DNA of 64,000 nucleotides from assembly GCA_963791885.1 (NCBI GenBank), contig CAWBUL010000006.1, positions 1,488,001 to 1,552,000 of the forward strand, read 5' to 3'. This document shows, in pieces, positions 44,227 to 53,710 of this stretch. The position numbers were made by a program, and so were the translations under genes. How positions within the stretch are numbered: the stretch's first letter is position 1; every line of letters begins with the position of its first letter. The notes below the pieces were generated by a model. That model had not been told where the DNA came from and made no database searches. It saw nothing but the letters and a program-made list of their open reading frames with translations. Source of the DNA: CAVSUZ01 sp963791885 (lineage in GTDB: Bacteria; Pseudomonadota; Alphaproteobacteria; Acetobacterales; Acetobacteraceae).

Positions 44227-46224
44227 ATGCGTTTTCTAACAATTGCAACGATCCTTGCGACGTGGCCGGCCCTGGCCTTCGCCCAATCTGCCGCGGACCT
44301 GCCACAGGCCGGCACGGTCTTGCCTCAGGTCATGGTGACCGCGACACGGGTGCCGACCGACCTTGTCGATATTCCCGCGGGGGTGACGGTGATCACGCGA
44401 CAGGAGATCGAACAGCGCGGTTACGTCACCTTGCCCGATGCGCTATCTGCCGTGCCAGGCATCCGCGTCTCGCAATCAGGCGGTCCCGGCGGCAATGCGA
44501 GCGTGTTCGTGCGCGGCACCGACTCCAACCAGGTGCTGGTGCTGCGTGACGGCATGCCGATCAACGACGCATCCGATCCGGGCGCGGCGTTCAATTTCGG
44601 CACGACCACCCTGGCGGATGTGGAGCGGATCGAGATCGTGCGCGGGCCGATGGCGGCATTGTATGGCTCGGGCGCGATTGGCGGCGTGATCAACCTGATC
44701 ACCCGACAGGGACACCAGCAGGGTGTGCATTTCGACGCCGATGTCGCCGGCGGCTATCCGCAGCAGCTTCTGAACAGCGAGGTGCTGTCGGGCGTGAGCG
44801 GCGATTTCGACTATGCCGCCATCGCGCAGACGACGTCGATGGAAGGGTTCGACTACACGCCGCAGCGGGAGACGATCTATAGCGGCGTGCCGCAGGGATT
44901 CCGCAATCAGATCGGCACCGTCAATCTCGGTTTCACCCCGGTTCCCGGCACGCGGTTCTCGGCAATGTTCCGGGCGAACCGCGCGATATTCGGGTTCAAC
45001 CAACTGGGTTATCCGACGTTCGACGATGCCAATTCGACGGGAAAGGATGAGTTGATTCTCGGCCGCATCGGCGTGCATTCGGCGCTGTTTGGTGGCGTGG
45101 CCGAGACGTCCGTCTATCTCGGGCAATTGCAGGACGATCGCCTGTATACCGAGCCGTTCAACACGAACGATCCCAATATGGCGACGAACGATTCCCGCTA
45201 TCATTCCTATCAAACGGATGTCCAGTGGAACAACGTCGTCCATGTCGGCGACATGCTGCACAAGTCGTGGCTCAACACGGCGGATGTGACGTTCGGCTTT
45301 GAGCATACGGCGGACACAGCGAAGACGCGAATCAACTCATCGACCGACGGATTCGTTTATCAGCAGAACACCGAAGCCTACATGGCGGATGATGGGCTGC
45401 ATGCCGGATTGCAGACCATGATGTGGAACAGGCTGACGGTGACCGGCCAGATCCGGCAGGATTGGGTGCTGAACGATTCGCCATTCACGTGGCGGCTGGG
45501 TGCCGTGGTGGATGCCCACGAAATCTATACCCACTTCAAGGTCGCCTATGGCACAGCCTTTCTTGCGCCGTCGCTCTTCGATCGCTTCGGCGTCGATTCC
45601 ACCGGCTATATCGGTAACCCCAACCTCCTCCCCGAGCGCGCATCGGGCTGGGAAACTGGGTTTACCACCGATCTGCCGATGTTTGCGCGCCGTGACGGCG
45701 CCAGCTTCACCGCGACGTATTTCAACGAGCAGATCACCAACCTGATCGAAACGGTCTATCCGACCGCGACATACAGCACGTCGGAGAATGTGGGATCGGC
45801 GCATATCGAAGGCGTCGAGACAGAGCTGACACTGCGTCCTACGGCCTGGCTGTTGCTGGATGCGATCTATACGTGGACACAGCCACAGAACGCCGATACC
45901 GGCGCCACCCTGTTGCGGCGCCCGCAGAATACCGGGTCTCTCGACGCGACGATCACGCCGGTTCCCAAACTGCGCATCGTGCCGGAGGTGCTGTTCACCG
46001 GCGCGTTCCAGGATTACCTGATCGACGACAGCGGAATCAGCACGGGCACGACCGGCACGTCACGTCAGGGCGTGATCGCGAATATGACGATCACTTATGA
46101 CGTCACGCCGCGCGTTTCGCTGTACGCACATGGGCAGAACATCTTCAACTCGCGGTTCGAGCCGGTAAACGGTTACCAGACGCCGGGCGCGAGTTTCTTC
46201 GCCGGGGTGCGATTCCGGCTATGA
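44227..46224 (+). CDS. btuB: BtuB-like TonB-dependent vitamin B12 receptor
   Basis: 665 residues from ATG 44227, chosen for GGAG 8 bp upstream and a clear signal peptide (RFLTIATILATWPALAFAQ). The TonB-box region and plug follow: VMVTATRVPTDLVDIPAGV, then LPDALSAVPGIRVSQSGGPG, and the plug end MAALYGSGAIGGVINLIT. The rest is a beta barrel ending in GVRFRL with an aromatic-type C-terminus. It imports a ligand across the outer membrane using TonB energy. The cobalamin riboswitch directly upstream makes cobalamin or a corrinoid the likely substrate. No btuCDF transporter is in the window. Confidence 0.92.
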   Translation: MRFLTIATILATWPALAFAQSAADLPQAGTVLPQVMVTATRVPTDLVDIPAGVTVITRQEIEQRGYVTLPDALSAVPGIRVSQSGGPGGNASVFVRGTDSNQVLVLRDGMPINDASDPGAAFNFGTTTLADVERIEIVRGPMAALYGSGAIGGVINLITRQGHQQGVHFDADVAGGYPQQLLNSEVLSGVSGDFDYAAIAQTTSMEGFDYTPQRETIYSGVPQGFRNQIGTVNLGFTPVPGTRFSAMFRANRAIFGFNQLGYPTFDDANSTGKDELILGRIGVHSALFGGVAETSVYLGQLQDDRLYTEPFNTNDPNMATNDSRYHSYQTDVQWNNVVHVGDMLHKSWLNTADVTFGFEHTADTAKTRINSSTDGFVYQQNTEAYMADDGLHAGLQTMMWNRLTVTGQIRQDWVLNDSPFTWRLGAVVDAHEIYTHFKVAYGTAFLAPSLFDRFGVDSTGYIGNPNLLPERASGWETGFTTDLPMFARRDGASFTATYFNEQITNLIETVYPTATYSTSENVGSAHIEGVETELTLRPTAWLLLDAIYTWTQPQNADTGATLLRRPQNTGSLDATITPVPKLRIVPEVLFTGAFQDYLIDDSGISTGTTGTSRQGVIANMTITYDVTPRVSLYAHGQNIFNSRFEPVNGYQTPGASFFAGVRFRL

Positions 46225-46234
46225 TTCCCGCGCA

Positions 46235-47431
46235 TTATGACCACGTTCGCCCCGACGGAGGATGTGCCCGTATGACATCTTCATTGACCTCGGCGCCCCA
46301 GCCTGGGCCGGAGGGAAGACGGAGCATGCCGTCCTCGATCACCGGCGGCGGCGTGACGAGATCGTCCTTCCAGGGCACGTCGTCGATATCGATCTCCATG
46401 ACGCGGAAATTCGGCACCGAGGCGCAGAAATGCGCGCTCATGAGCGTACCGAGATGGCCGTTGAAGTTGTGGGGAGCGATGTTGACCTCATAGGTCTCCG
46501 CCATGGCCGCGATCTTCATCGACTCCAGAATACCGTTCCAGGGGACATCTATGATCGCCACATCCACCGCCTGATGATCCAGGAATGGCTTGTACTGGCG
46601 GCGACCGAACAGCGATTCACATGACGCGATACGGGTGCGCGCGGAACGGCGCACATCGGCAAGTGCGGCCGGGTCGAAGCAGTCCACCTCCAGCCATGTC
46701 AAATCGAATTGCTCCAGGGCTTGAGCGATGCGGATCATGCCCTCGGTGCGGAAGTTGAAGTTCAGGTCGAGATGCAGGCCGACATCCTCTCCGGCGCCTG
46801 ATCGGAACGCCGCCATCTGGTCGACAAGGCCACGCACGAGCGCGCGGTCGATCGGCAGATCGGGTGCGAAAGGCGCGTTGAAGCCTGGCATGTGCAGTGA
46901 CGGCGCTGATCCATCGAGGCGCATGATATTCGTCTTCAATCCTTTGAAGCCTCTCGCCGCGACCTGCTCTCCCTTCCGTTTCACATCCGCGAGCGACCGA
47001 ATGGGCGGACAGCCGGACCATTTCTCAAACTCGGCGCCGTACATGACCTGATATGTGCCGCAGTGCGACCAGTAGAGCCGCAGGCGGTCACGGATCGGAC
47101 CGCCAAGCAGCTCATAGACCGGGATGCCGAGCGCGCGGGCCTTGAGATCGACGAGGGCATTTTCGATTGCGGCGATGGCCTGCTGATTAACGCCACCCGG
47201 CGCGGCGCGCGTGACGCCGTGCAGAAACGCCGTGTGACGCTCGACAGGCCGCGGATCCTGTCCGATCAGGCGTTCCCCCAGTCGGCGGATTATCGCGGTC
47301 AGTCCCTGGGAGCCGTAGGATTCCATGTATTCGGACCAGCCTGTCAGGCCTTCATCCGTGCTGATCTTGAGGAAAGAGAAATCCCTCCAGCCGGCATTGC
47401 AGTGCAGGTCTTCGATCGACGTGATGCGCAT
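46235..47431 (-). CDS. Mandelate racemase/muconate lactonizing enzyme family protein (sugar-acid dehydratase-like)
   Basis: 398 residues. Enolase-superfamily layout: N-terminal cap (GWRDFSFLKISTDEGLTGWSE) and barrel with GVNQQAIAAIENALVDLKARALG, KGLKTNIMRL, metal ligands in HLDLNFNF, WLEVDCFDP and ASCESLFG, then APHNFNGHLGTLMSAHF with a catalytic-type His. This last motif resembles galactonate/mannonate-type dehydratases. It removes a proton alpha to a carboxylate; the substrate is unknown. ATG at 47431 is preferred to the GTG at 47434, with GGGAGGGG close upstream. Convergent with btuB, 10 bp apart. Confidence 0.88.
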   Translation of the reverse strand: MRITSIEDLHCNAGWRDFSFLKISTDEGLTGWSEYMESYGSQGLTAIIRRLGERLIGQDPRPVERHTAFLHGVTRAAPGGVNQQAIAAIENALVDLKARALGIPVYELLGGPIRDRLRLYWSHCGTYQVMYGAEFEKWSGCPPIRSLADVKRKGEQVAARGFKGLKTNIMRLDGSAPSLHMPGFNAPFAPDLPIDRALVRGLVDQMAAFRSGAGEDVGLHLDLNFNFRTEGMIRIAQALEQFDLTWLEVDCFDPAALADVRRSARTRIASCESLFGRRQYKPFLDHQAVDVAIIDVPWNGILESMKIAAMAETYEVNIAPHNFNGHLGTLMSAHFCASVPNFRVMEIDIDDVPWKDDLVTPPPVIEDGMLRLPSGPGWGAEVNEDVIRAHPPSGRTWS

Positions 47432-47499
47432 CACATCCCCTCCCGGTGACGGAGATGCTATCCCGTTCGGCGCTTCATTCCGAGTCGGTCGGAGACACG

Positions 47500-48252
47500 A
47501 TGCGAATCCGTTCGTTCCTGCTCACTGCTCTTGCCGTGCTGCTGCCGGCGATCGCCCTGGCCGCCGTGCTTGCCATGGTGCCGATCGGGCGGACCGATCT
47601 GAAGTGGTGGCGCGAGCGGCATGAGGAGAAGCTGGCAGAGATTCATCGCGGACCGGTGGAACTGGTGTGGCTCGGGGACTCGATCACGCAGAACTGGGAA
47701 AGGCCCCCGTTCCAGCCAGCCTGGACGCGGTTCTACGGCGACCGCCATGCGATCAACCTGGGCTTCATCGGCGACACCACGTCGAGCGTGCTGTGGCGTA
47801 TCGATCATGGTGAACTCGGCGGCATTTCACCGAAGGTGATCGTGCTGCTGATCGGCGCGAATAATATGGGCCGGCCGCACTGGGATGCCTCGGAGACCGT
47901 GCAGGGGATCGAGGCGATCATCGCGCAGATCCACGAACGCCTGCCACGAACCAAGGTGCTGCTGCTCAGCGCGCTGCCGAGCGACCGGTCCGCCTGGATC
48001 ACGCAGACCACGGCGGAGATCAACCGCATGTTGGCGGCGCGTTATGGTGCGCATCAGGACGGGCAAGTCACGTATCTCGACGTCACGCATGTCTTCATGC
48101 GCGACGGCAAGCTGGATGAGAGCCTATTCCTGGATCCGACGATGACGCCGCCGGAGCCTGCGCTGCATCCGAGTCCGCAGGGGCAGGCGGCAATGGCTGC
48201 GGCGATGGAGCCGACCTTGTCCACGATGCTGGGTGACCAGCCGCACAAGTAG
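47500..48252 (+). CDS. GDSL/SGNH-family esterase, exported
   Basis: 250 residues from ATG 47500 (GGAG upstream). An N-terminal hydrophobic helix (SFLLTALAVLLPAIALAAVLAM, shown in part as LLTALAVLLPAIALAAV) acts as signal or anchor. Block I is VWLGDSITQNW with the catalytic Ser; GFIGDTTSSVLWR gives the Gly block; VLLIGANNMG supplies Asn; the late DPTMTPPEPALHPSPQG gives the Asp-x-x-His type end with ALHPS. It resembles acetylhydrolases of the PAF-AH type acting in the periplasm. It ends head-on against ccrM with no spacer. Confidence 0.85.
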   Translation: MRIRSFLLTALAVLLPAIALAAVLAMVPIGRTDLKWWRERHEEKLAEIHRGPVELVWLGDSITQNWERPPFQPAWTRFYGDRHAINLGFIGDTTSSVLWRIDHGELGGISPKVIVLLIGANNMGRPHWDASETVQGIEAIIAQIHERLPRTKVLLLSALPSDRSAWITQTTAEINRMLAARYGAHQDGQVTYLDVTHVFMRDGKLDESLFLDPTMTPPEPALHPSPQGQAAMAAAMEPTLSTMLGDQPHK

Positions 48253-49344
48253 CTATTCGCCGGCGGCCTCCGCAATCGTTTGCGCGCGGAGCCGGTCGAT
48301 CGGGGCCAACGTGCCACCCTGGTCGATGTGCCAGAAGAGCCAGCCGTTACAGGACGGGGCGTTTTGCACCGCCGCGCCGACCTGATGGATGGAACCGCGT
48401 GTCTTGCCGGACACCAGCGAGCCGTCCGCCGATACGGTGGCGGAGACGCGCCGGTGCCGGTCCATCAGCCGTGTGCCGGGTGGGATCAGTCCACGCTCCA
48501 CCAGCGTGCCGAACGGAATGCGCGGCGCTTCCCGCTTGCTGGGAACTGTGGCCTGACCGCCATTCGGGGCGCGATGCGTCTGTTTCAGCCGCAATAATGC
48601 GGCCTCGACATAGGCGGGATGACGCTCGACGCCGATGAAGTGCCGATGCAGCCGCTTGGCTACGACCGCGGTGGTGCCGGTACCGGCGAACGGGTCCAGG
48701 ATGATGTCGTCCGGCGCCGTGCCGGCGAGCAGCACGCGGTGCAGCAGCGCCTCCGGCTTTTGGGTGGGGTGCAGCTTCAGCCCATGCTCATTGCGCAGGC
48801 GCTCGGCTCCGGTGCAGAGCGGAATCCACCAGTCGCTGCGCATCTGGATATCGTCGTTCAGCGCCTTCATGGCCTGGTAGTTGAAACGATGGCGAGAATC
48901 GCGCTGACGCCCGGCCCAGATCAGTGTTTCATGCGCGTTGGTGAAACGTCGTCCGCGAAAGTTCGGCATCGGATTGGCCTTACGCCAGATCACGTCGTTC
49001 AGGATCCAGAAGCCAAGGTCCTGCAGAATGGTGCCGATACGGAAGATGTTGTGGTACGCGCCGATTACCCAGATCGTGCCGTCCTTGCGGAGCAGGCGGC
49101 GGCATTCGGAAAGCCAGGCGCGTGTGAAGGCGTCGTAGGTGGCGAAATCAGTGAAGCGGTCCCACTCCTCATCCACGCCGTCGACCAGGCTGTCATCCGG
49201 CCGGCGAAGTTCGCCGCGGAGCTGAAGGTTGTACGGCGGATCGGCAAAGACGCAGTCCACCGAGCCCGACGGGAACATCGGCAGCAGCGTCAGGCAGTCG
49301 CCCAACAGAATCTGATCGACCGGCAGTTCGTGGGCGAATTCCAA
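48253..49344 (-). CDS. ccrM: CcrM-type adenine-N6 DNA methyltransferase (GANTC)
   Basis: 363 residues, close to Caulobacter CcrM. Beta-class order: DPPYNLQLRGELRRPD (motif IV) first, WVIGAYHNIFRIG, FWILNDVIWRKANPMPN, HPTQKPEALL, then FAGTGTTAVVAKRL (motif I-type) later. The C-terminal ~90 residues (EAPRIPFGTLVERGLIPPG, GSIHQVGAAVQNAPSCNGW) are the CcrM-specific recognition domain. It methylates GANTC to time the cell cycle and DNA replication. No ATG or GTG fits after the end of rnhB; TTG at 49344 (TTG GAA TTC) behind ACAGAGG gives the expected length. The open frame upstream to 49821 is antisense-free overlap with rnhB and is rejected. Confidence 0.94.
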   Translation of the reverse strand: MEFAHELPVDQILLGDCLTLLPMFPSGSVDCVFADPPYNLQLRGELRRPDDSLVDGVDEEWDRFTDFATYDAFTRAWLSECRRLLRKDGTIWVIGAYHNIFRIGTILQDLGFWILNDVIWRKANPMPNFRGRRFTNAHETLIWAGRQRDSRHRFNYQAMKALNDDIQMRSDWWIPLCTGAERLRNEHGLKLHPTQKPEALLHRVLLAGTAPDDIILDPFAGTGTTAVVAKRLHRHFIGVERHPAYVEAALLRLKQTHRAPNGGQATVPSKREAPRIPFGTLVERGLIPPGTRLMDRHRRVSATVSADGSLVSGKTRGSIHQVGAAVQNAPSCNGWLFWHIDQGGTLAPIDRLRAQTIAEAAGE

Positions 49345-49384
49345 CCTCTGTTCCGTCGTGCAACGATGGGTGAGTGCAGCCGTT

Positions 49385-50002
49385 TCAGTCGGCGAGCGCC
49401 AGGGAGAGCTGGCGGACCGCGCCGAATTCCGGCCGATGATGCCGGGTCGGGCCGAGGTCGCGCAACGCCGCCCGATGCCCGGGGGTGGAGTAGCCCACGT
49501 TCCCCTCCCACCCATAGCCGGCGTAGCGCAGGGCGAGACGCTGCATCGCCCGATCGCGCAGGACCTTGGCGACGATGGAAGCGGCGGCAATGGAGAGCGA
49601 CAGCGCGTCCCCGCCGACCACGCAGCGCACCGGGCAGGCCAGCGCCGGGGGCTGGTTGCCATCCACCAGCACCAGGTCGGGTGCGGCAGGCAGGCGAGCC
49701 ACGGCGCGGCACATTGCCAGCAGCGACGCGTGCAGGATGTTGAGCCGAGAGATCTCGGACACCGAGGCGGCCGCCACGGCGATCTCGGCCCGGCCGCTGG
49801 CGCGGATGGCTTCGTACGCAATGAGCCGCTGCTCAGCTGTGAGCTTCTTCGAATCGTCGATCAGCGCTGCAAGTTTACGGGGCACGCCGGACGGGAAAAT
49901 CACGGCTGCCGCCACCACGGGGCCCGCGAGCGGCCCCCGTCCGACCTCGTCCACTCCGGCCACGCGGCCCCCCGCCTGTCGCTCCAGCCTGAAATGCGGC
50001 AT
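49385..50002 (-). CDS. rnhB: Ribonuclease HII
   Basis: 205 residues from the ATG at 50002 (PHFRLERQAGGRVAGVDEV). Catalytic acidic residues lie in GVDEVGRGPLAGPVVAAAV (DE), in LVLVDGNQPPA (D) and near SIAAASIVAKVLRD. It removes RNA primers and misincorporated ribonucleotides. It sits just upstream of ccrM on the same strand (40 bp apart), a common alphaproteobacterial pairing, and divergent from the aminotransferase gene. The open frame upstream of 50002 is only a shadow of that gene. Confidence 0.95.
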   Translation of the reverse strand: MPHFRLERQAGGRVAGVDEVGRGPLAGPVVAAAVIFPSGVPRKLAALIDDSKKLTAEQRLIAYEAIRASGRAEIAVAAASVSEISRLNILHASLLAMCRAVARLPAAPDLVLVDGNQPPALACPVRCVVGGDALSLSIAAASIVAKVLRDRAMQRLALRYAGYGWEGNVGYSTPGHRAALRDLGPTRHHRPEFGAVRQLSLALAD

Positions 50003-50077
50003 GGCCGTCAGCCTAGCAGAGCGCTTCCGAGTCGTATCGGGGTGAGGCAGGATCAGTTTAATCGGAGGAGGGTGACC

Positions 50078-51374
50078 ATGGCCCGGGTGCGGACAGAGCA
50101 AGAGCAGTCGCTGATGGAACTGGCACGGCGGGTGCTGCCGGCCGGGTCGTTCGGGAACACGCCGGCCGATCTGGTCATCGCCGCGGGGCGGGGCGGCCGG
50201 GTGTGGGACGTCTCCGGCAACGAATACGTCGACTTCCTGCTCGGTTCCGGCCCGGCCTTCGTCGGTCATGCTCATCCGAAGGTGGTGGAGGCGGTGCAGG
50301 AGCAGCTTCCCAAAGGTTTCACGTATTTTGCCGAGAACGAGCATGGGATCCGGCTCGCCGCGGAGATCGTCGAGGCCGTGCCCTGCGCGCAAAAGGTGCG
50401 GTTCGTCTCCTCCGGCACCGAGGCGGATGCTTATGCGATGCGCGTGGCGCGGGCGTTCCGCCGGCGGGACAAGATCCTGAAGTTCGAGGGCGGGTATCAC
50501 GGCATGGGCGACTATTCGCTCATGAGCCTGGCACCCAAGCGGCCCGGCAACTTTCCCCGTCCGGTGCCGGACTCGCCCGGAATCCCCCGCAGCGTGGCCG
50601 ATGATGTGCTGATCGCGCCGTTCAACGATGCCGACATGGCGGCCAGCCTGATCAAGGAGCATCGCGACGAACTCGGCGGCGTCATCGTCGAACCGTTCCA
50701 GCGCCTGCTCGCGCCCAAGCCGGGCTTCCTGGAGGCGTTGCGCGAGGTCACAGCGCAGTACCGAGATCCCGCTGATCTTCGATGAGGTGGTGACGGGGTT
50801 CCGCTTCGCCTGGGGCGGCGCGCAAGAGTACTACGGCGTCACGCCGGACCTATGCTCCCTGGGCAAGATCATCGGCGGCGGGTTCCCGCTGGCCGCGATC
50901 GCGGGCCGGGACGACATCATGGCGCAGTTCGATCGCGCCCGGGTGGGAGACGACGGGTTCATGATGCAGGTCGGGACCCTATCCGGGAACCCGGTCGCCG
51001 CGGTGGCCGGCTTGGCCACCCTGGAGGTGCTGAAGCAGCCGGGCGCCTATGAGCAGGTGTATGCGACCGGGCGGACGCTGATGGAGGCCATCGGCGCGGA
51101 GCTTCGACGCGCGGGACTGCCCGCCCAGGTGATCGGCGCGCCGGTGATGTTCGACGTGTTGTTCACCGACCGCCCCGTGCAGGACTACCGCGGTGTGCTT
51201 GGGGCCGACGTCGAGGCGTCCCGCCGGCTGGCCCGGGCGGTCCGCGAACGCGGCGTGCTCAAAAGCGACGGCAAGAGCTACGTGTCGCTCGCTCATACGG
51301 CGGAGGATGTGCGCCACACGTTGGCTGCGTTTGCCGAGGCGGCCGAGGAGGAGGCGCGGCGAGCGCGGAAATAA
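50078..51374 (+). pseudogene. Class III aminotransferase (glutamate-1-semialdehyde aminomutase-like), 1-nt frameshift
   Basis: Strong ribosome site CGGAGGAGGG before ATG 50078. The first frame covers YVDFLLGSGPAFVGHAHP, RFVSSGTEADAYAMRVAR, KFEGGYHGMGDY and GGVIVEPFQRLLAPKPGF. At 50761-50763 an extra C breaks it; dropping one base continues as EIPLIFDEVVTGFRFAWGG with the PLP-phosphate Asp, SLGKIIGGGFPLAAI with the PLP lysine, and GTLSGNPVAAVAGLATLE. So the unrepaired product lacks the cofactor lysine. Repaired length is about 431 residues. With hemA using the C4 pathway here, a true HemL role is unlikely; an amine or amino-acid transaminase is more probable. Confidence 0.87.
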
Positions 51375-51895
51375 TGCTCGGCTGATTCGGCTCGGTCGGT
51401 GGTGGCCCGCAACTCAGTCCGCGCGCTGACGCGGGTCATCCATACCCGTCATTCCGCGCAAGCGGGAATCCAACGTAACCACCGACCTCTGGTGGCCGCC
51501 ACCCACGTCATCTGCTAGTGGATAAAATCAGACGGATGTTACCCTGATGTAGAGGTCTGCTTCGGGTGGGTTTCTGCCGGTCCGCTTCCGGTCGGCATGT
51601 CGCAAGAAACGGACATTCGTAATTGCTCGGCTCGGACGTTTGCTGAATCACTCAGGCCTTTGAGAGCTCAAGTGATGATGGCCAGCAGAGGGTCTATCAG
51701 AAAGCCCTGTTCTGCGGGTTCTTGCGGGAGCGCCGGTGGTGCGAGAGCTTTGCCGGTCAATTCACCGCAACGCTTGCAGTTCCGATCCCGATGACCTCTG
51801 ATGTGTCTAATCTTGGAATCGGAACTGAACGTGCCGCTCGTAGTGCAGGATTACGGGTTCCCAGTCAGGATGAAGATGCCGCTCGGGGAAACGCA
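51375..51895. other. Intergenic gap of about 520 bp
   Basis: Holds the small hairpin repeat at 51448-51470. On the minus strand around 51650-51780 there is a short frame with NCKRCGELTGKALAPP, a Cys-x-x-Cys fragment that could be a remnant of a lost gene; no function can be given. No RNA gene or terminator was seen. Confidence 0.4.
51448..51470. repeat. REP-type hairpin (GTCATTCC...GGGAATC)
   Basis: GTCATTCCGC and GCGGGAATC form a stem around GCAA. This sequence class, close to GTCATTCCCGC...GCGGGAAT, is a common extragenic palindrome in proteobacterial genomes. One copy only is seen in this window. Confidence 0.6.
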
Positions 51896-53710
51896 ATGAC
51901 TGCTACCGTGAAATCCGTCTGGTTCGCCGCCAGGGCCATTGGGGTCGCACTCCTACTTGGTGTCACCACGGTTGCTAATGCGTCGGATGATTACCCGCTG
52001 CGACCTCCCGACACATCCAGCCCGCGCGCGACGCTGCAAGGTTTTATCGAGAGAACCGACGAGATCTATAGCCGCATGCAGAACGTGATGGAGGGCTACG
52101 CGGAATCCGGCCGCCTCTACCTGACGTCCGAAGAGCGGCGACAACAATTGGCGGCGTTGGCGGAGGCACCGAAGATCTTCCGATATCTTGACCTCTCCGC
52201 GGTCCCTCCGGTGCTGAGGGATACCGTCTCCACCGAGCGAACATTGCAGCTAAAGGAGATCCTGGATCGGATCGAGATACCACGCTTTGCTGACGTACCG
52301 GATCAGGATGCGATGGCACGACAGTCGGCAAAGCGCTGGCGGCTGCCAAACACGGAAATCGACATCGTTCGGGTCGAGAACGGTTCACGCGCAGGCGAGT
52401 ATCTGGTATCGGCAGAGACGATCGAACACCTCCCAGAGTTCTACGCGCGGGTTAAAGATCTGCCGTACCGCCCTGGTCCTGGTGAACAGTTGGACAATAC
52501 CATTCGCAAGCTGGGTCACAGCAGATCGGCTACCATCTATGATGCATTTCTGAGCTCGCCATTCGGGTTCAGTTTTGTCGTCCCACCCCGATGGCTGCTC
52601 AGTCTCCCGGACTGGGCCAAGGCGCGCGTGGTTGGTGCGACGGCTTGGCAATGGCTGGGGTTGGCCATTGGATTCCTGATTGGAGGGCTGATCATCTGGC
52701 TAGGCCATCGGGGTGGACGGCGGGGTGCCGGCCATAGCGAAGATGCGCCAGGACCGCACTGGCGCGCGCTCCTGCTTCCTTTGGCAATCATGTTCGTGGC
52801 CGGTCTCCTGGTGCCTTTCTTTGGCACAGTACTCCGGACCGGCGGCAACGTACGTATCGTGACTGAGTACACGCGGACCGGCGCAGTGTTTCTTAGCGCC
52901 GCGTGGCTGGCCATCACCGCCTTTGCTGTCCTTGGCGAGCAGATTGCGGGCACTGGACGCCAGACGGCCCGAACCCTCGACAACCAGCTCATTCGGTTGG
53001 GCACACGCTTGGTCGGCCTGGTGATTGCCATAGCAATCATCATTTACGGTGGCGACGAGTTGGGGTTTCCAGCCTATTCGGTGGTAGCTGGCCTAGGCGT
53101 CGGCGGCCTGGCCGTTGCACTCGCTGCGCAGAGCACTATTGCCAATCTGATCGGCTCATTGCTTCTCGTGTCAGAGAAGCCGTTTCGCGTCGGCCAATAC
53201 GTCAGAATCGGCACGAACGAGGGCACAGTCGAAGATGTTGGCTTCCGGAGCACGAGGATACGTACGCCCGATAATTCGCTACTTACGATCCCGAGCAGCG
53301 CTGTGGTGAGTACGACCGTTGAAAACCTCAGCGTTCGAGCGAAGCGGCGTCAGCGCTTCCTGGTGCAGGTCACCTACGACACCTCTCGCCGTCAGCTCGA
53401 CAAGTTGGTCACAGCCATCCGTCAACTGCTCGCAGATAACGCTCTGGTGGATCGGGGTACTTGCCATGTGCGCTTCAATAACTTCGCCGAAAGCAGCCTG
53501 GACATCCTGGTAATTTTCAATCTTCTGGTCGAAGATTATGCATCAGAACTAATGGCACGCGAGGCAATCCTGTTGCAGGTAATGGACCTGGTCAAGGAGG
53601 CCGGTGCCGAGTTTGCATTCCCCACACGAACGCTCTATGTCGACTCTATCCAAGGCCAAAGTTCGCCGAAAGCTGACCAAGATCTCCTCAGCGTGGCGGA
53701 CCAAATCTGA
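51896..53710 (+). CDS. MscS-family mechanosensitive ion channel
   Basis: 604 residues from ATG 51896, behind CGGGGAAA; the open frame upstream is not needed. It starts with a signal peptide (SVWFAARAIGVALLLGVTTVANA), followed by a ~220-residue periplasmic helical region, four membrane helices from about residue 255, and the MscS pore helix YSVVAGLGVGGLAVALAAQSTIANLIGS, quoted here as GLGVGGLAVALAAQ. The beta domain LVSEKPFRVGQYVRIG and GTVEDVGFRSTRIRT follow. It should open under membrane tension to release solutes. It is larger than E. coli MscS and closer to the extended YbdG/MscM types. Codon usage looks less GC-rich than its neighbours. Confidence 0.9.
   Translation: MTATVKSVWFAARAIGVALLLGVTTVANASDDYPLRPPDTSSPRATLQGFIERTDEIYSRMQNVMEGYAESGRLYLTSEERRQQLAALAEAPKIFRYLDLSAVPPVLRDTVSTERTLQLKEILDRIEIPRFADVPDQDAMARQSAKRWRLPNTEIDIVRVENGSRAGEYLVSAETIEHLPEFYARVKDLPYRPGPGEQLDNTIRKLGHSRSATIYDAFLSSPFGFSFVVPPRWLLSLPDWAKARVVGATAWQWLGLAIGFLIGGLIIWLGHRGGRRGAGHSEDAPGPHWRALLLPLAIMFVAGLLVPFFGTVLRTGGNVRIVTEYTRTGAVFLSAAWLAITAFAVLGEQIAGTGRQTARTLDNQLIRLGTRLVGLVIAIAIIIYGGDELGFPAYSVVAGLGVGGLAVALAAQSTIANLIGSLLLVSEKPFRVGQYVRIGTNEGTVEDVGFRSTRIRTPDNSLLTIPSSAVVSTTVENLSVRAKRRQRFLVQVTYDTSRRQLDKLVTAIRQLLADNALVDRGTCHVRFNNFAESSLDILVIFNLLVEDYASELMAREAILLQVMDLVKEAGAEFAFPTRTLYVDSIQGQSSPKADQDLLSVADQI

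Noticed and set aside
49345..49821. N-terminal extension of CcrM
   Set aside because: Overlaps rnhB in another frame and is not CcrM-like; real homologues begin near the TTG.
50003..50662. N-terminal extension of ribonuclease HII
   Set aside because: Antisense to the aminotransferase; the conserved start is PHFRLERQ.
50078..51374. Glutamate-1-semialdehyde aminomutase for haem synthesis
   Set aside because: The window has 5-aminolevulinate synthase, so the C5 route is unlikely; a general class III aminotransferase is safer.
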